Shown here in pieces: positions 7,645 through 16,123 of a stretch of DNA of 64,000 bases (position 1 is its first letter; each line of letters starts with the position of its first letter). The DNA is from a virus. Position numbers and translations under genes: made by a program. The stretch lies in the IMG/VR virus record IMGVR_UViG_3300031951_000087, positions 21,006 through 85,005 of that record. One strand, 5' to 3'. The notes below the pieces were generated by a model. It saw nothing but the letters and a program-made list of their open reading frames with translations. It made no database searches and was not told the origin of the DNA.

Positions 7645-10600
7645 TTAAATATTTTCAAACGAAGCTCCTGTTGGTGTAATCAAGAACTCAATGTCAATGA
7701 ATTCAAGAGCTTTTGTTGGTTTAAGGTAAATTTTACCTGTCATTGTGTTTCTATCCAAGTCTTCAGGTGTGTTTGTTACAACAACTCTAAAGTCAATTAA
7801 ACCTCTATCTCTTCTGATTGAATCCAAAATTGGATTAACAGAGTCTAAGAAATCTTGTCTAACTTTGTCATCGTTTTGTTCAAACAACAATCTGACAGCT
7901 ACAGCTGAAATCAACTTACGAGCTTGTAACAACAATCTTCTTACGTTAATTCTATCAAGAGCAGATTCTGCGACTTGAGTAGTCTTGTTACCAAAAATTA
8001 ATGTTCCAACATCAGAGAATGTTGCGATTGGGTTGATTCTACCTTGATATAATGTATCTCTATCGTCTTGTGTAAGTTTCTTACGAGCTTTAACTGAATT
8101 TACAATACCTCTTGTGTAACCTGCTGATGCGAACCAAGGGAACGAAATGTTATCAGTCAATGCTAAGTTTCTACAAACCTCAGCGGTTGGTGGAAGGTAA
8201 ATTTGAGTATTATTGACAGTGTCTCTTGTTAATACCCAAGGGTAGTAAGTTGCTGTGTAGTTAGAATCAATTCCTGTTGTGTCTAAATTGTCGACAGCTT
8301 CAGTTGGATAAATTAAATCAGTTTCGTACGATGTTGTTGTATCAACAAACATATTGTAATCAGGACAAGTCATTACATATAAAGAGTCTGCCCTTTGAGA
8401 TTCAATCATATCAATTGCGTCTTCAACTAAGTTAGAGTTATTAACAAAATCGATACCCGGTGTTACAAACACGTTGATATTTGTAGCCTCAGGGTTAGCA
8501 AATGTTTGTTGACCTAGTAAGTATGCGTAGTAGTCGGTGTTAGCAAAATCAGTTGTATTACCTTCTACAGATATTTGTTTGAACGCTCCCCAACCAGTTG
8601 CACTTGGGAACTGAGTTGTTGGTGATGCACCTTTTAAGTAACCTGAACCACCTAATACAAAGTTATCACCGTTGGTTCTTGATTTTCTATAAATGTCCCA
8701 ACCATCAAAACCTCCACGAGCAAACAACGTGAATTTTCTTGATTGGATTCTAAAATATGGATTTGTAGGGTCACTTGAGTCAGTTGGTCCAAAAGAAGCG
8801 TTTCCAACTTCAAAAGCAGAAGTGCCCGAAGTACTATAACCATTTGATATAGTAACAACAGTAGCACCTGAATCCATGTGGAATCCCTTAGATAAGAAAT
8901 CCCAATAACTTGGTGAAGTTTCGATTGTTAAATTTGAAGGTGTGATAATACCTTTATAATTAAAATATTCAGGGTCATAACCAATTGTGTTGGACAAACC
9001 TAAGAATACTCTATTAATTTTATCACCTGAACTTCTTTGAACAGATGATAAAGGTGGTTGGAATATAACCTCACCTGCAACATCATATTTAGTTTTATAA
9101 ATTGGGAATGGTGTTGTTGAACCATAATAATTTCTCATTGAATATCCTTCGAACCCACTCGGTAATGCGTCTGTCGGTGCTTCAGAACTAATTTCTAACA
9201 TTACATATTTAGACCTTACTTGATATTCACCATCACTAGTTCCAATTTTTACACCAACGAAACTGTTAGAAGCTGGGTTCATAGAACAATTTGTATATTT
9301 TTCTAAGAACACTGGATTTGCATCTGTATCATTATATGCTCTGATACCAACATCAAAAGTACCATTGTTAAACGAAACGTTTAATATTGATATTTTTACT
9401 TCTTGGTTAGCGTCGTTACCATCAGAAATTAAAATAAACTTGAATAATTTATAAACAGTATTACCTCTCAATTCTGAAACTAAATAAGGTGTTTCAGGAG
9501 TTTGATATTTTTCTAAGTAACAACCAATAGATTGTAAAGTACCGTTATCGTCTTGAGCGGATGGTAAAGCTGTGATGGTTTCGTTAATACCTCTAATGTA
9601 ACCTTTCTTGTATGAATAATTAAGAAAATTCGTAAATTGTTCTTCAACAAATAAAGGAACTTCATCTGAAGGTTTACCGAAGTTAGAAAAACCAAATACT
9701 TTAGAAATATAATTACTGTCTGTTGAATCCAAAGACACTTTAAATTCAAACGTACTACCATCATTAGTAACACCCGAAATTCCGAACGGTGCGTAAGGAC
9801 TCATTGTTACACCACTATAAACGCCATTACTATCCAATACAACACTAGTCGTACCCGTAACTTCATAAACAGGATTTGTTCCTGTTGTATATGTTGACAG
9901 ACCTCTTGAACGTAAAGTCGCAACAACAACATCATTGTATTCTGTAAAGGCAGTACCAATTTGTGTAAAAGCCGATAATTGAACCGAACCCGAAAACGAA
10001 CCTGACGCACCTGTTAAGGTGTCAATTTTTGAACTAAACGAATATCCCGAATATCCATTACCAGTTGTTGGGTTGAATTGAGCGTAGTACCAAGCGTCAT
10101 TATCTCTACTTGGATAATCAGTATCAGCGTCTTTTAAACTCGGAACATCATAAACATTTGTTAATCCTGTCCATCCACCACCCGTAAGTGAGTCATAATA
10201 AGAGTCGGGTATTGTACCAAATACGTAAGCAGTTGTTGCACTTGTTGATGCCGCAGATGCGTTAGAACCAATTACACCACTAACAAATGTCTTTAACTCA
10301 GAACTGATAGTTGATGTTGTACCATCCGATAATGTGAATTGACTATTTAAATCAGGACTAAAAATAGTTGATGGGAATGGAGACTCAAACAAAATAGTTG
10401 ATGTCCCACCAGTTGTTCCTGTAAAAGTTACGGAAACCGACGAAAGAACACTATCTTGTGAAACTGAACCACCACTCACGTTCGCAATAGTACTAATAGA
10501 CCAAGATGGTCCCGCATCATAACCCGACAAACCAAGAATTCTTGATACGAATAATTGGTTAGATTGTGATAAGTATGATTTGGCGATATACGCCGCTTCG

Positions 10601-10824
10601 TATTTTGGTATTTGTGTATCTACAAATTTTTCAGGTGAAGTACCCCCAAAAATTGCTGAAAATTCATCGAAACTTGATACGAAGATTGGCTCAAAAGCCG
10701 GACCTCTCAAAGTTTCTCCTACAATACCTAACGTTGTAACACCTACACTCTGTGCTACAAATGATAAGTCACGTTCTGAAGTGTATACTCCAGGTGAAAC
10801 GAAAACTTTATTTGATGTTGCCAT
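7645..10824 (-). CDS. gp18: Tail sheath protein gp18
   Basis: 1059 residues starting MATSNKVFVSPGVYTSERDL, the usual N-terminal VSPGVYxxE-D of contractile sheath proteins. Near residues 890-1059 come FASAGYTRG, then RINPIATFSDVGTLIFGNKT, then the helical NVRRLLLQARKLISA and the closing IEFLITPTGA strands, all characteristic of the conserved sheath C-terminal core. Sheath subunits form the contractile outer tube around gp19. T4 gp18 is about 659 residues, so this copy carries roughly 400 extra residues, mainly Ser/Thr/Gly-rich between about 100 and 650, likely surface-exposed insertion domains. A TATTTATG element precedes it by 34 bases and a hairpin follows the stop. Confidence 0.93.
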   Translation of the reverse strand: MATSNKVFVSPGVYTSERDLSFVAQSVGVTTLGIVGETLRGPAFEPIFVSSFDEFSAIFGGTSPEKFVDTQIPKYEAAYIAKSYLSQSNQLFVSRILGLSGYDAGPSWSISTIANVSGGSVSQDSVLSSVSVTFTGTTGGTSTILFESPFPSTIFSPDLNSQFTLSDGTTSTISSELKTFVSGVIGSNASAASTSATTAYVFGTIPDSYYDSLTGGGWTGLTNVYDVPSLKDADTDYPSRDNDAWYYAQFNPTTGNGYSGYSFSSKIDTLTGASGSFSGSVQLSAFTQIGTAFTEYNDVVVATLRSRGLSTYTTGTNPVYEVTGTTSVVLDSNGVYSGVTMSPYAPFGISGVTNDGSTFEFKVSLDSTDSNYISKVFGFSNFGKPSDEVPLFVEEQFTNFLNYSYKKGYIRGINETITALPSAQDDNGTLQSIGCYLEKYQTPETPYLVSELRGNTVYKLFKFILISDGNDANQEVKISILNVSFNNGTFDVGIRAYNDTDANPVFLEKYTNCSMNPASNSFVGVKIGTSDGEYQVRSKYVMLEISSEAPTDALPSGFEGYSMRNYYGSTTPFPIYKTKYDVAGEVIFQPPLSSVQRSSGDKINRVFLGLSNTIGYDPEYFNYKGIITPSNLTIETSPSYWDFLSKGFHMDSGATVVTISNGYSTSGTSAFEVGNASFGPTDSSDPTNPYFRIQSRKFTLFARGGFDGWDIYRKSRTNGDNFVLGGSGYLKGASPTTQFPSATGWGAFKQISVEGNTTDFANTDYYAYLLGQQTFANPEATNINVFVTPGIDFVNNSNLVEDAIDMIESQRADSLYVMTCPDYNMFVDTTTSYETDLIYPTEAVDNLDTTGIDSNYTATYYPWVLTRDTVNNTQIYLPPTAEVCRNLALTDNISFPWFASAGYTRGIVNSVKARKKLTQDDRDTLYQGRINPIATFSDVGTLIFGNKTTQVAESALDRINVRRLLLQARKLISAVAVRLLFEQNDDKVRQDFLDSVNPILDSIRRDRGLIDFRVVVTNTPEDLDRNTMTGKIYLKPTKALEFIDIEFLITPTGASFENI

Positions 10825-10858
10825 TATTTGTTTTTTTTATAAGTTGTTTTATTTACTA

Positions 10859-10866
10859 CATAAATA
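10859..10866 (-). promoter_or_regulatory. TATTTATG element upstream of gp18
   Basis: The minus strand reads AATATTTATGTAG, 34 bases before ATG 10824. It is a single-base variant of the window consensus. Confidence 0.5.
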
Positions 10867-10902
10867 TTATTGATTTTTGTAAAAATCTTAGTATAGGGAT
10901 AC

Positions 10903-10910
10903 TATTTATA
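10903..10910 (+). promoter_or_regulatory. TATTTATA element before small plus-strand gene
   Basis: The plus strand reads ATACTATTTATAAATC, 36 bases before ATG 10947. It lies back to back with the gp18 element on the other strand. Confidence 0.5.
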
Positions 10911-10946
10911 AATCAGTATGAATAAATTCTTCCTTTTTTCTGCCCA

Positions 10947-11117
10947 ATGAAAAAAACACCCAAAAAAATAAAGAATATCAAGATATCTGAAGAATCACAC
11001 ACAATTCTCAAAAAGTATTGTGAAGAAAATGGACTTAAGATTTATGGATTTTTAGAAAATATTATCAAAGAAAAATGTCGTATTAAGACCGACATTTACG
11101 GTGACCCGTTAGACTAA
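10947..11117 (+). CDS. Small ribbon-helix-helix-like protein
   Basis: A 56-residue ORF (MKKTPKKIKNIKISEESHTI, ending DPLD). After a basic N-terminus, IKNIKISEESH followed by LKKYCEENGLKIYGFLENII has the strand-helix-helix layout of small Arc/MetJ-type DNA-binding proteins. It would be a plausible transcriptional regulator, but the fold is inferred from pattern only. It is a lone plus-strand gene between gp18 and the gp15-like gene, and its last 9 bases overlap the convergent gp15-like gene. A TATTTATA element lies 36 bases upstream. Confidence 0.55.
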   Translation: MKKTPKKIKNIKISEESHTILKKYCEENGLKIYGFLENIIKEKCRIKTDIYGDPLD

Positions 11118-12173
11118 TTTAATATCAAACAAAATATTTGAATCATTATTTGTTTGACCAGTCTTTTTTTCAATTTGAATCACCAAACCAATTTGTGAAC
11201 TCATTGGAAAATAAGACAAATCCTGTCCAATATACTCTTGAACACCATGAGTCAATGTATATGCACTATAATGTTCAACATTTTCAGAACTTACAAAATT
11301 AAAGTCATAATTTGTTGGTAATGAACTTTGTGTTAAAGTGGTATTTGAACCAATAAATTGATAATTTGTTGGTATATTGTTTGGATTGGGAGTCGAAGCT
11401 ATTGCTTTTCTTGATTTGGTTTTAGTACTAACGTCAACCATAGTTAATACTCTTGACACCGCAGGTGCCACTTCAAACTGTTCTTCATCCAATAAAACAC
11501 CTAACATTTTGAATGTATAATTCTGAATGAAGTATCTTCTTTTTTGTAATTCAACCACCGATTCATCTGAAATACTATCCATAATAATCGGAATGTATCT
11601 TCCCTTAATTAAAGCATATGATTGTCTTGATGAAAATTTATCTAAAACCTTTTGATTAAACGCATTCAACTCTCGCATTCTATTTGTAAAGATTTTTATT
11701 TCGTATGTAATATCAACAGGAATTGGTTGTGGTATTTTATAAACATCCATACCATTTCTTGCTCCGTCAAAATTGGGAACCAAAGCGTATTGAAATAATG
11801 GTCTACCAGGTATTCTATAATTTGTTGCTCCCTGATTTGTTCCATAGGGTGTTTCAGGTTTTCTAACTGTTGCAACAAAAGGTGGTTTAATGTTCGAATC
11901 TAAATCTTGAAAATTCCAAGTTTGTGTAAACTGTGCCCAGTTCTGAGTGGTAATAATAACATCAACTGTGTTAACAACTTTTCCGTTAACACTAATTCCT
12001 AAATCATTCTTTACAAAATCTAACATCCCCCTATCCAAATCGGCGTGATAAATTCCTTTTGGAAGATATGTTCCATCTTTTTGAATTTGTTCCAATAATT
12101 CTTCCCTTCTAGGTTGAAGAATTTTTTTTGGTGTTAAAGAAATTGTTTTAACAAGTTTTTTTGGTGTTGCCAT
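11109..12173 (-). CDS. Tail completion / sheath stabiliser protein (gp15-like)
   Basis: 354 residues. The central PQPIPVDITYEIKIFTNRMR, then FNQKVLDKFSSRQS, matches the P-P-I-L-IxTKN layout of gp15/gp3-type tail terminator proteins, in which a PVPY segment is followed by a long helix. The N-terminal third has a basic leader (MATPKKLVKTISLTPKK). T4 gp15 caps the sheath and joins the tail to the neck. The gene follows the gp14-like gene with a shared base (ATG 12173 overlaps the upstream stop) and precedes gp18, as in T4 gene order 13-14-15-18. The C-terminal 100 residues resemble nothing I recognise. Positional support is stronger than sequence support. Confidence 0.55.
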   Translation of the reverse strand: MATPKKLVKTISLTPKKILQPRREELLEQIQKDGTYLPKGIYHADLDRGMLDFVKNDLGISVNGKVVNTVDVIITTQNWAQFTQTWNFQDLDSNIKPPFVATVRKPETPYGTNQGATNYRIPGRPLFQYALVPNFDGARNGMDVYKIPQPIPVDITYEIKIFTNRMRELNAFNQKVLDKFSSRQSYALIKGRYIPIIMDSISDESVVELQKRRYFIQNYTFKMLGVLLDEEQFEVAPAVSRVLTMVDVSTKTKSRKAIASTPNPNNIPTNYQFIGSNTTLTQSSLPTNYDFNFVSSENVEHYSAYTLTHGVQEYIGQDLSYFPMSSQIGLVIQIEKKTGQTNNDSNILFDIKLV

Positions 12174-12685
12174 TATATTCCTTTAAATTCGTCTTCACTT
12201 ACAGGTGTACAAACAAATGTTCTATAAAATGGTTTGTATCCACCATATGTGTGTTTATTGTCCGAAACAATCCTTCCGTCATCTGCAACAGAATAATATC
12301 TCATCCTACTTTCAGTTTCAGGATATCCAATGTAATCACCATATGAAATTGTAATTGCTTCTTCTTCCAAATAGTGAAGATATACACTCATAATCAAATT
12401 ACCTGGTTCAGTTTGACTTAATTTTGAATTACCAAAAGTCGCTTGACTTGGTGCTTCGATTTTAACAAACGCTTTAATTTCAACAGGTGCCAAATAAGAC
12501 ACCGAATCTGTTAACGCCTCACCATATACATCATCTTGATTTGTTTTACTCTTGTCAACACGATATAAAACCAATGTAAAGTTCATATCACCGTACAACC
12601 ATTCCTCACCCATAGATATATTTAGGTTAAAATCCTGTTCACCAAAGAATTTGGATATTCGTGTAATTGGTACTTTATTTGTCAT
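12173..12685 (-). CDS. Neck protein (gp14-like)
   Basis: 170 residues from ATG 12685 (MTNKVPITRISKFFGEQDFN); an upstream TTG at 12700 lies in the regulatory element and is not preferred. Features include DVYGEAL near residue 60, then PVEIKAFVKIEAPS, then a Tyr/Gly-rich GDYIGYPE and HTYGGYKPFYR at the end. This pattern fits neck/head-completion proteins of the gp14 type found in T4-like phages of environmental bacteria. With gp13 it would form the collar where the tail joins the head. It is joined directly to the gp15-like gene and is upstream of gp18. Its T4 partner gp13 is on the opposite strand 3.4 kb away, so the neck module is split. Confidence 0.5.
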   Translation of the reverse strand: MTNKVPITRISKFFGEQDFNLNISMGEEWLYGDMNFTLVLYRVDKSKTNQDDVYGEALTDSVSYLAPVEIKAFVKIEAPSQATFGNSKLSQTEPGNLIMSVYLHYLEEEAITISYGDYIGYPETESRMRYYSVADDGRIVSDNKHTYGGYKPFYRTFVCTPVSEDEFKGI

Positions 12686-12689
12686 TATT

Positions 12690-12697
12690 GATAAATA
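12690..12697 (-). promoter_or_regulatory. TATTTATC element before gp14-like gene
   Basis: The minus strand reads TTGTATTTATCAATAATG, with the octamer 4 bases before the ATG. No exact copy faces the divergent helicase gene on the plus strand. Confidence 0.55.
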
Positions 12698-12738
12698 CAA
12701 TAAAATTGATTATATTTCTTTATTAAAACTATTTTGAT

Positions 12739-14505
12739 TTGGAAAACCCCATAATTGAAAACTCAGGATTATTAGAACAAAAAGCCCTTAATACCCTACA
12801 TGATTATCAGGGTGCAAATAACTATATCCTAAAATTAAAAGGTATTTTCAACCCAAACAAACGTGGTATTCCAACAAGAAGTCAATGTGAATACATTTTA
12901 AACCACTCAAACACAACACCAAAAGTTGCAAAAAAATGGGTTGAATTGGATGATTATTTTTCTGAAAAAATATCAAACGAAAAATTATATACAGTTCCAC
13001 CAAAACAAGTGTGGATTGAAAAGTTATTAGTTGAAAAAGATAAGTCTTATCATATTTGGGGTCGTTTTTTTGATAGTGAACCTTTAACAGATTTTTGGTT
13101 ACCAAAGGCGGCAATCATTAAAAACCCTGAACAATACTATAAAGAAATTGATTATTCAAAGTATTCACATAGACCACTTCTTTCACACCAAGTTGAGGCG
13201 GTAGAAAAACTTGTAAAAACAAAAAGGTTTATTTTGGCTGATGATATGGGATTGGGTAAGACAACATCAACCATTGTGGCGGCGTTGGAAACTGAAGCCA
13301 AAAGAGTTTTAATTATTTGTCCTGCGTCATTAAAGATTAACTGGCAAAGAGAAATTGAAAATTACACAAAACGCTCAACATATATCTGCGGAAGTAAAAG
13401 ATATGAGGATGCTGATTTTGTAATTGTTAATTACGACATTCTAAAAAACTTTCACGACCCAAAAGATAGGGACAACTCTCGTGTTTTAAAAAGTAATTTT
13501 GATTTGGTTATTATTGATGAAGCACATTATATTCAAAATAAAACCGCACAAAGAACAAAATTAATCAACGACTTTGTGAAGGGGGTTGACAGATTGTGGT
13601 TGTTAACGGGTACACCAATGACATCACGACCAATGAATTATTTTAATTTGTTAGAACTTATTGAATCACCCGTTGCAGCAAATTGGATGGCATATGTTGT
13701 TAGATATTGTAATGGGTACCAATTCAAAGTTGGTAATAGAAAAGTTTGGAATGTTATGGGAGCTTCAAATTTAGAAGAGTTAAGAGACCGAACAACAAGA
13801 CAAGTATTAAGAAGATTAAAAACAGATGTATTAGATTTACCTGATAAAATTATCACCCCCGTTTATTTGAGATTAAAATCAAAAGAATATGAAGAATTAA
13901 TGGGTGAGTATTTTGATTGGTATGAAAAAAATACCGATGAGAGTTCATCATTAACCGTTCAATTTACCAAGTTAACAAAGGTACGTCAGGTAATTGCACA
14001 AGAAAAAATACGGTCAACCATTGAATTGGTTGAGAACATATTAGAACAAGATAAAAAAGTAATAGTTTTCACAAACTTTACCGATTCCCTAAATAAAATT
14101 TATGACCATTTCGGTAAACAAGCCGTTTACTTGGATGGTTCATGTTCACCAGCAAAAAGACAAAACGCTGTTGACGAATTTCAAAACAATGAAAAAATAA
14201 AAGTGTTTGTTGGTAACTTAAAAGCGGCGGGTGTTGGTATTACACTTACTGCCGCTGAGGCGGTTATTATGAATGATTTATCATTTGTTCCATCCGACCA
14301 CGCACAAGCTGAAGACCGAAGTTATAGATACGGACAAAAATCAAACGTATCGGTATATTATCCAATATTTGAAAATACTATTGAGGGTACAATTTATGAT
14401 ATTCTCAATAAAAAGAAAAATATTTTTGAAACCGTAATGGGTGATAACGTGGGCAGGGCAGAGATTGTACAAGAAATTATGAATCAAATTTTTGGTAAGA
14501 GGTAA
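12739..14505 (+). CDS. SNF2-family DNA helicase/ATPase
   Basis: 588 residues with a complete superfamily 2 core of SNF2 type: HQVEAVEKL (Q-like motif, about 150), ADDMGLGKT (motif I, 168-175), IICPASLKINW (Ia), DEAH (260-263), WLLTGTPM (III), then FTNFTDSL, AAGVGITLTAAE and AEDRSYRYGQ (IV-VI). The layout recalls the SMARCAL1/HARP branch, ATP-driven annealing or remodelling enzymes. In T4 a related task, branch migration and R-loop removal, is done by UvsW, so a replication/recombination role is likely. The start is TTG 12739 (MENPIIENSG); an in-frame TAA lies just upstream and no ATG is near. The gene separates the two halves of the neck module. Confidence 0.88.
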   Translation: MENPIIENSGLLEQKALNTLHDYQGANNYILKLKGIFNPNKRGIPTRSQCEYILNHSNTTPKVAKKWVELDDYFSEKISNEKLYTVPPKQVWIEKLLVEKDKSYHIWGRFFDSEPLTDFWLPKAAIIKNPEQYYKEIDYSKYSHRPLLSHQVEAVEKLVKTKRFILADDMGLGKTTSTIVAALETEAKRVLIICPASLKINWQREIENYTKRSTYICGSKRYEDADFVIVNYDILKNFHDPKDRDNSRVLKSNFDLVIIDEAHYIQNKTAQRTKLINDFVKGVDRLWLLTGTPMTSRPMNYFNLLELIESPVAANWMAYVVRYCNGYQFKVGNRKVWNVMGASNLEELRDRTTRQVLRRLKTDVLDLPDKIITPVYLRLKSKEYEELMGEYFDWYEKNTDESSSLTVQFTKLTKVRQVIAQEKIRSTIELVENILEQDKKVIVFTNFTDSLNKIYDHFGKQAVYLDGSCSPAKRQNAVDEFQNNEKIKVFVGNLKAAGVGITLTAAEAVIMNDLSFVPSDHAQAEDRSYRYGQKSNVSVYYPIFENTIEGTIYDILNKKKNIFETVMGDNVGRAEIVQEIMNQIFGKR

Positions 14506-14523
14506 GTTTTTTGAAAATCTATT

Positions 14524-14531
14524 TATTTATA
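14524..14531 (+). promoter_or_regulatory. TATTTATA element before dismutase fusion
   Basis: The plus strand reads TATTTATTTATAAGATAATG; the octamer ends 15 bases before ATG 14547. Confidence 0.5.
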
Positions 14532-14546
14532 AGATAATGATAGATT

Positions 14547-16109
14547 ATGAAATTTAAAAAATTAAAAGCCGAAATTGAAGAATTAGAAGACAAATTAACT
14601 ACCAACGAAGACCTACAAGAATCAATACAAAACGAACAAAAAGAGATTATTAATGAAATGAAAAAAATTGGGATTGAAAGATTACCATATTCATATTCAT
14701 CACTTGGTAGATTTATTGACCCAAAAACAATGAATGTTCATTACAACAAACATTATAAAGGGTATGTTGAAAAATTAAATGCGGCACTTGCAAATCTTAA
14801 AGGTGCCGATGCTGAACTTGAAGAAATTGTAAAAGGTATTTCAAGATATAACAAAACTGTTAAAAACAATGCGGGTGGTGCCTTTAACCACGCTTTGTTT
14901 TGGAAAATGTTATCGCCAAAGAAACAAACCATTAACGGTCCTGTAGAAGAAAAAATTAAAAAAGACTTTGGTTCTTACGAAGAATTCAAAAAACAATTCA
15001 CGGAAAAATCACAAAAGAATTTTGGTTCAGGATGGTGTTGGTTGGTAATTAATGGTCAAGGTAAATTAAAAATTGTTACGACATCAAACCAAGATAACCC
15101 ATTAATGAATACCGTCAAAGATGGTGGATATCCAATATTGGGTCTTGATTTGTGGGAACACGCATATTATTTAAGATACCAAAACAAAAAAGATGAATAT
15201 ATAGGAAAATTTTTCTCAGTTATTAATTGGGACTTTGTTAACACACTTCTTATATCTAAAAACGAAAAAAAACTTAACGAAGAAAAGTTAGCTGGTGAAT
15301 TACTTGTTGAAACAAGAGAAAGTATAGGTTGTTCAACAACAGAGGTTAAAGAAATAAACAAAATGTTTTCAATGAACACACAAGTAAAATATAAATTCAT
15401 GAATACAATCAACACAATCATGAAAGAAAAATTTTCAGAATATTGGTTTGAAAAAGACCAATATGAACCAGGTTCAATGTCAGGAATTTATAATTACGGA
15501 AAACCAGGTCGTTCAGTTATTAACAAATTAAATACAAATTACAGTTCGTTTTGTATTTTGATGAATGATTTAAATTTTTATTTAATTAAAAACAATATAA
15601 AACCTATATCATTTGGGGATAAAGATAAATTTGCACAAATTAAAGAAGTTGAAAGATTTACAAAATATCTTTATGATTTAAGAGACCGAATCTTTAACTT
15701 GTCAACATCTAAAACTTTTCAAAATATTGTACAGAAATTAGTACAAACCGATTCCAAAGGTGAGGAAAGAGAAGATATTACTGTTATAGCATTAAGAAAA
15801 ATATTTGGAACTGAAGACGTTCACAAAATTGGTGGATTGGGTTCTGAAGAAGATATGATTTCGGGTGTTGATGCGATTATTAATAAAGATGGTCAAAGAT
15901 TGACAGCACAAATTAAACCATTTAGTGGTGTAAAAGATTTTAATGATGATAGTGTTATGGTGTTCGGAGCGAGCGCACCAAAACAATATAAAACTGATTA
16001 TTTAGTTTTTAATAATAAAAACAAGACAGTCGTATTCAAAAATCAAAATACAAAAATTATTGATGGTAATTATGTATTTCCAAAATCAAACATATTTGGA
16101 GATATTTGA
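14547..16109 (+). CDS. Mn-type superoxide dismutase fused to nuclease-like domain
   Basis: 520 residues in three parts. Residues 1-45 form a charged coiled coil. Residues 46-235 are a complete Fe/Mn superoxide dismutase: LPYSYSSLGRFID, MNVHYNKHYKGYV (ligand His65; His69 and Tyr73 also conserved), NNAGGAFNHALFW (ligand His115), NFGSGWCWLV, and GLDLWEHAYY (ligands Asp201, His205). All four metal ligands are present. The Gly-rich NNAGG and the NQD at 181-183 are of the Mn type. Residues 240-520 are not dismutase; near the end, GVDAIINKDGQ plus AQIKPF (Asp442, Gln455, Lys457) suggests a PD-(D/E)XK nuclease core. The dismutase would detoxify superoxide; the role of the fusion is unknown. Neighbours are an SNF2 helicase and neck gp13. 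Confidence 0.82.
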   Translation: MKFKKLKAEIEELEDKLTTNEDLQESIQNEQKEIINEMKKIGIERLPYSYSSLGRFIDPKTMNVHYNKHYKGYVEKLNAALANLKGADAELEEIVKGISRYNKTVKNNAGGAFNHALFWKMLSPKKQTINGPVEEKIKKDFGSYEEFKKQFTEKSQKNFGSGWCWLVINGQGKLKIVTTSNQDNPLMNTVKDGGYPILGLDLWEHAYYLRYQNKKDEYIGKFFSVINWDFVNTLLISKNEKKLNEEKLAGELLVETRESIGCSTTEVKEINKMFSMNTQVKYKFMNTINTIMKEKFSEYWFEKDQYEPGSMSGIYNYGKPGRSVINKLNTNYSSFCILMNDLNFYLIKNNIKPISFGDKDKFAQIKEVERFTKYLYDLRDRIFNLSTSKTFQNIVQKLVQTDSKGEEREDITVIALRKIFGTEDVHKIGGLGSEEDMISGVDAIINKDGQRLTAQIKPFSGVKDFNDDSVMVFGASAPKQYKTDYLVFNNKNKTVVFKNQNTKIIDGNYVFPKSNIFGDI

Positions 16110-16117
16110 TATTTATA
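16110..16117 (+). promoter_or_regulatory. TATTTATA element before gp13
   Basis: It begins on the base after the dismutase-fusion stop and ends 6 bases before ATG 16124. It supports ATG 16124 over the in-frame start at 16106. Confidence 0.55.
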
Positions 16118-16123
16118 AAGAAG

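Noticed and set aside
12686-12700. TTG start at 12700 for the gp14-like gene
   Set aside because: It falls within the TATTTATC element; ATG 12685 is 4 bases after the element, as in other genes.
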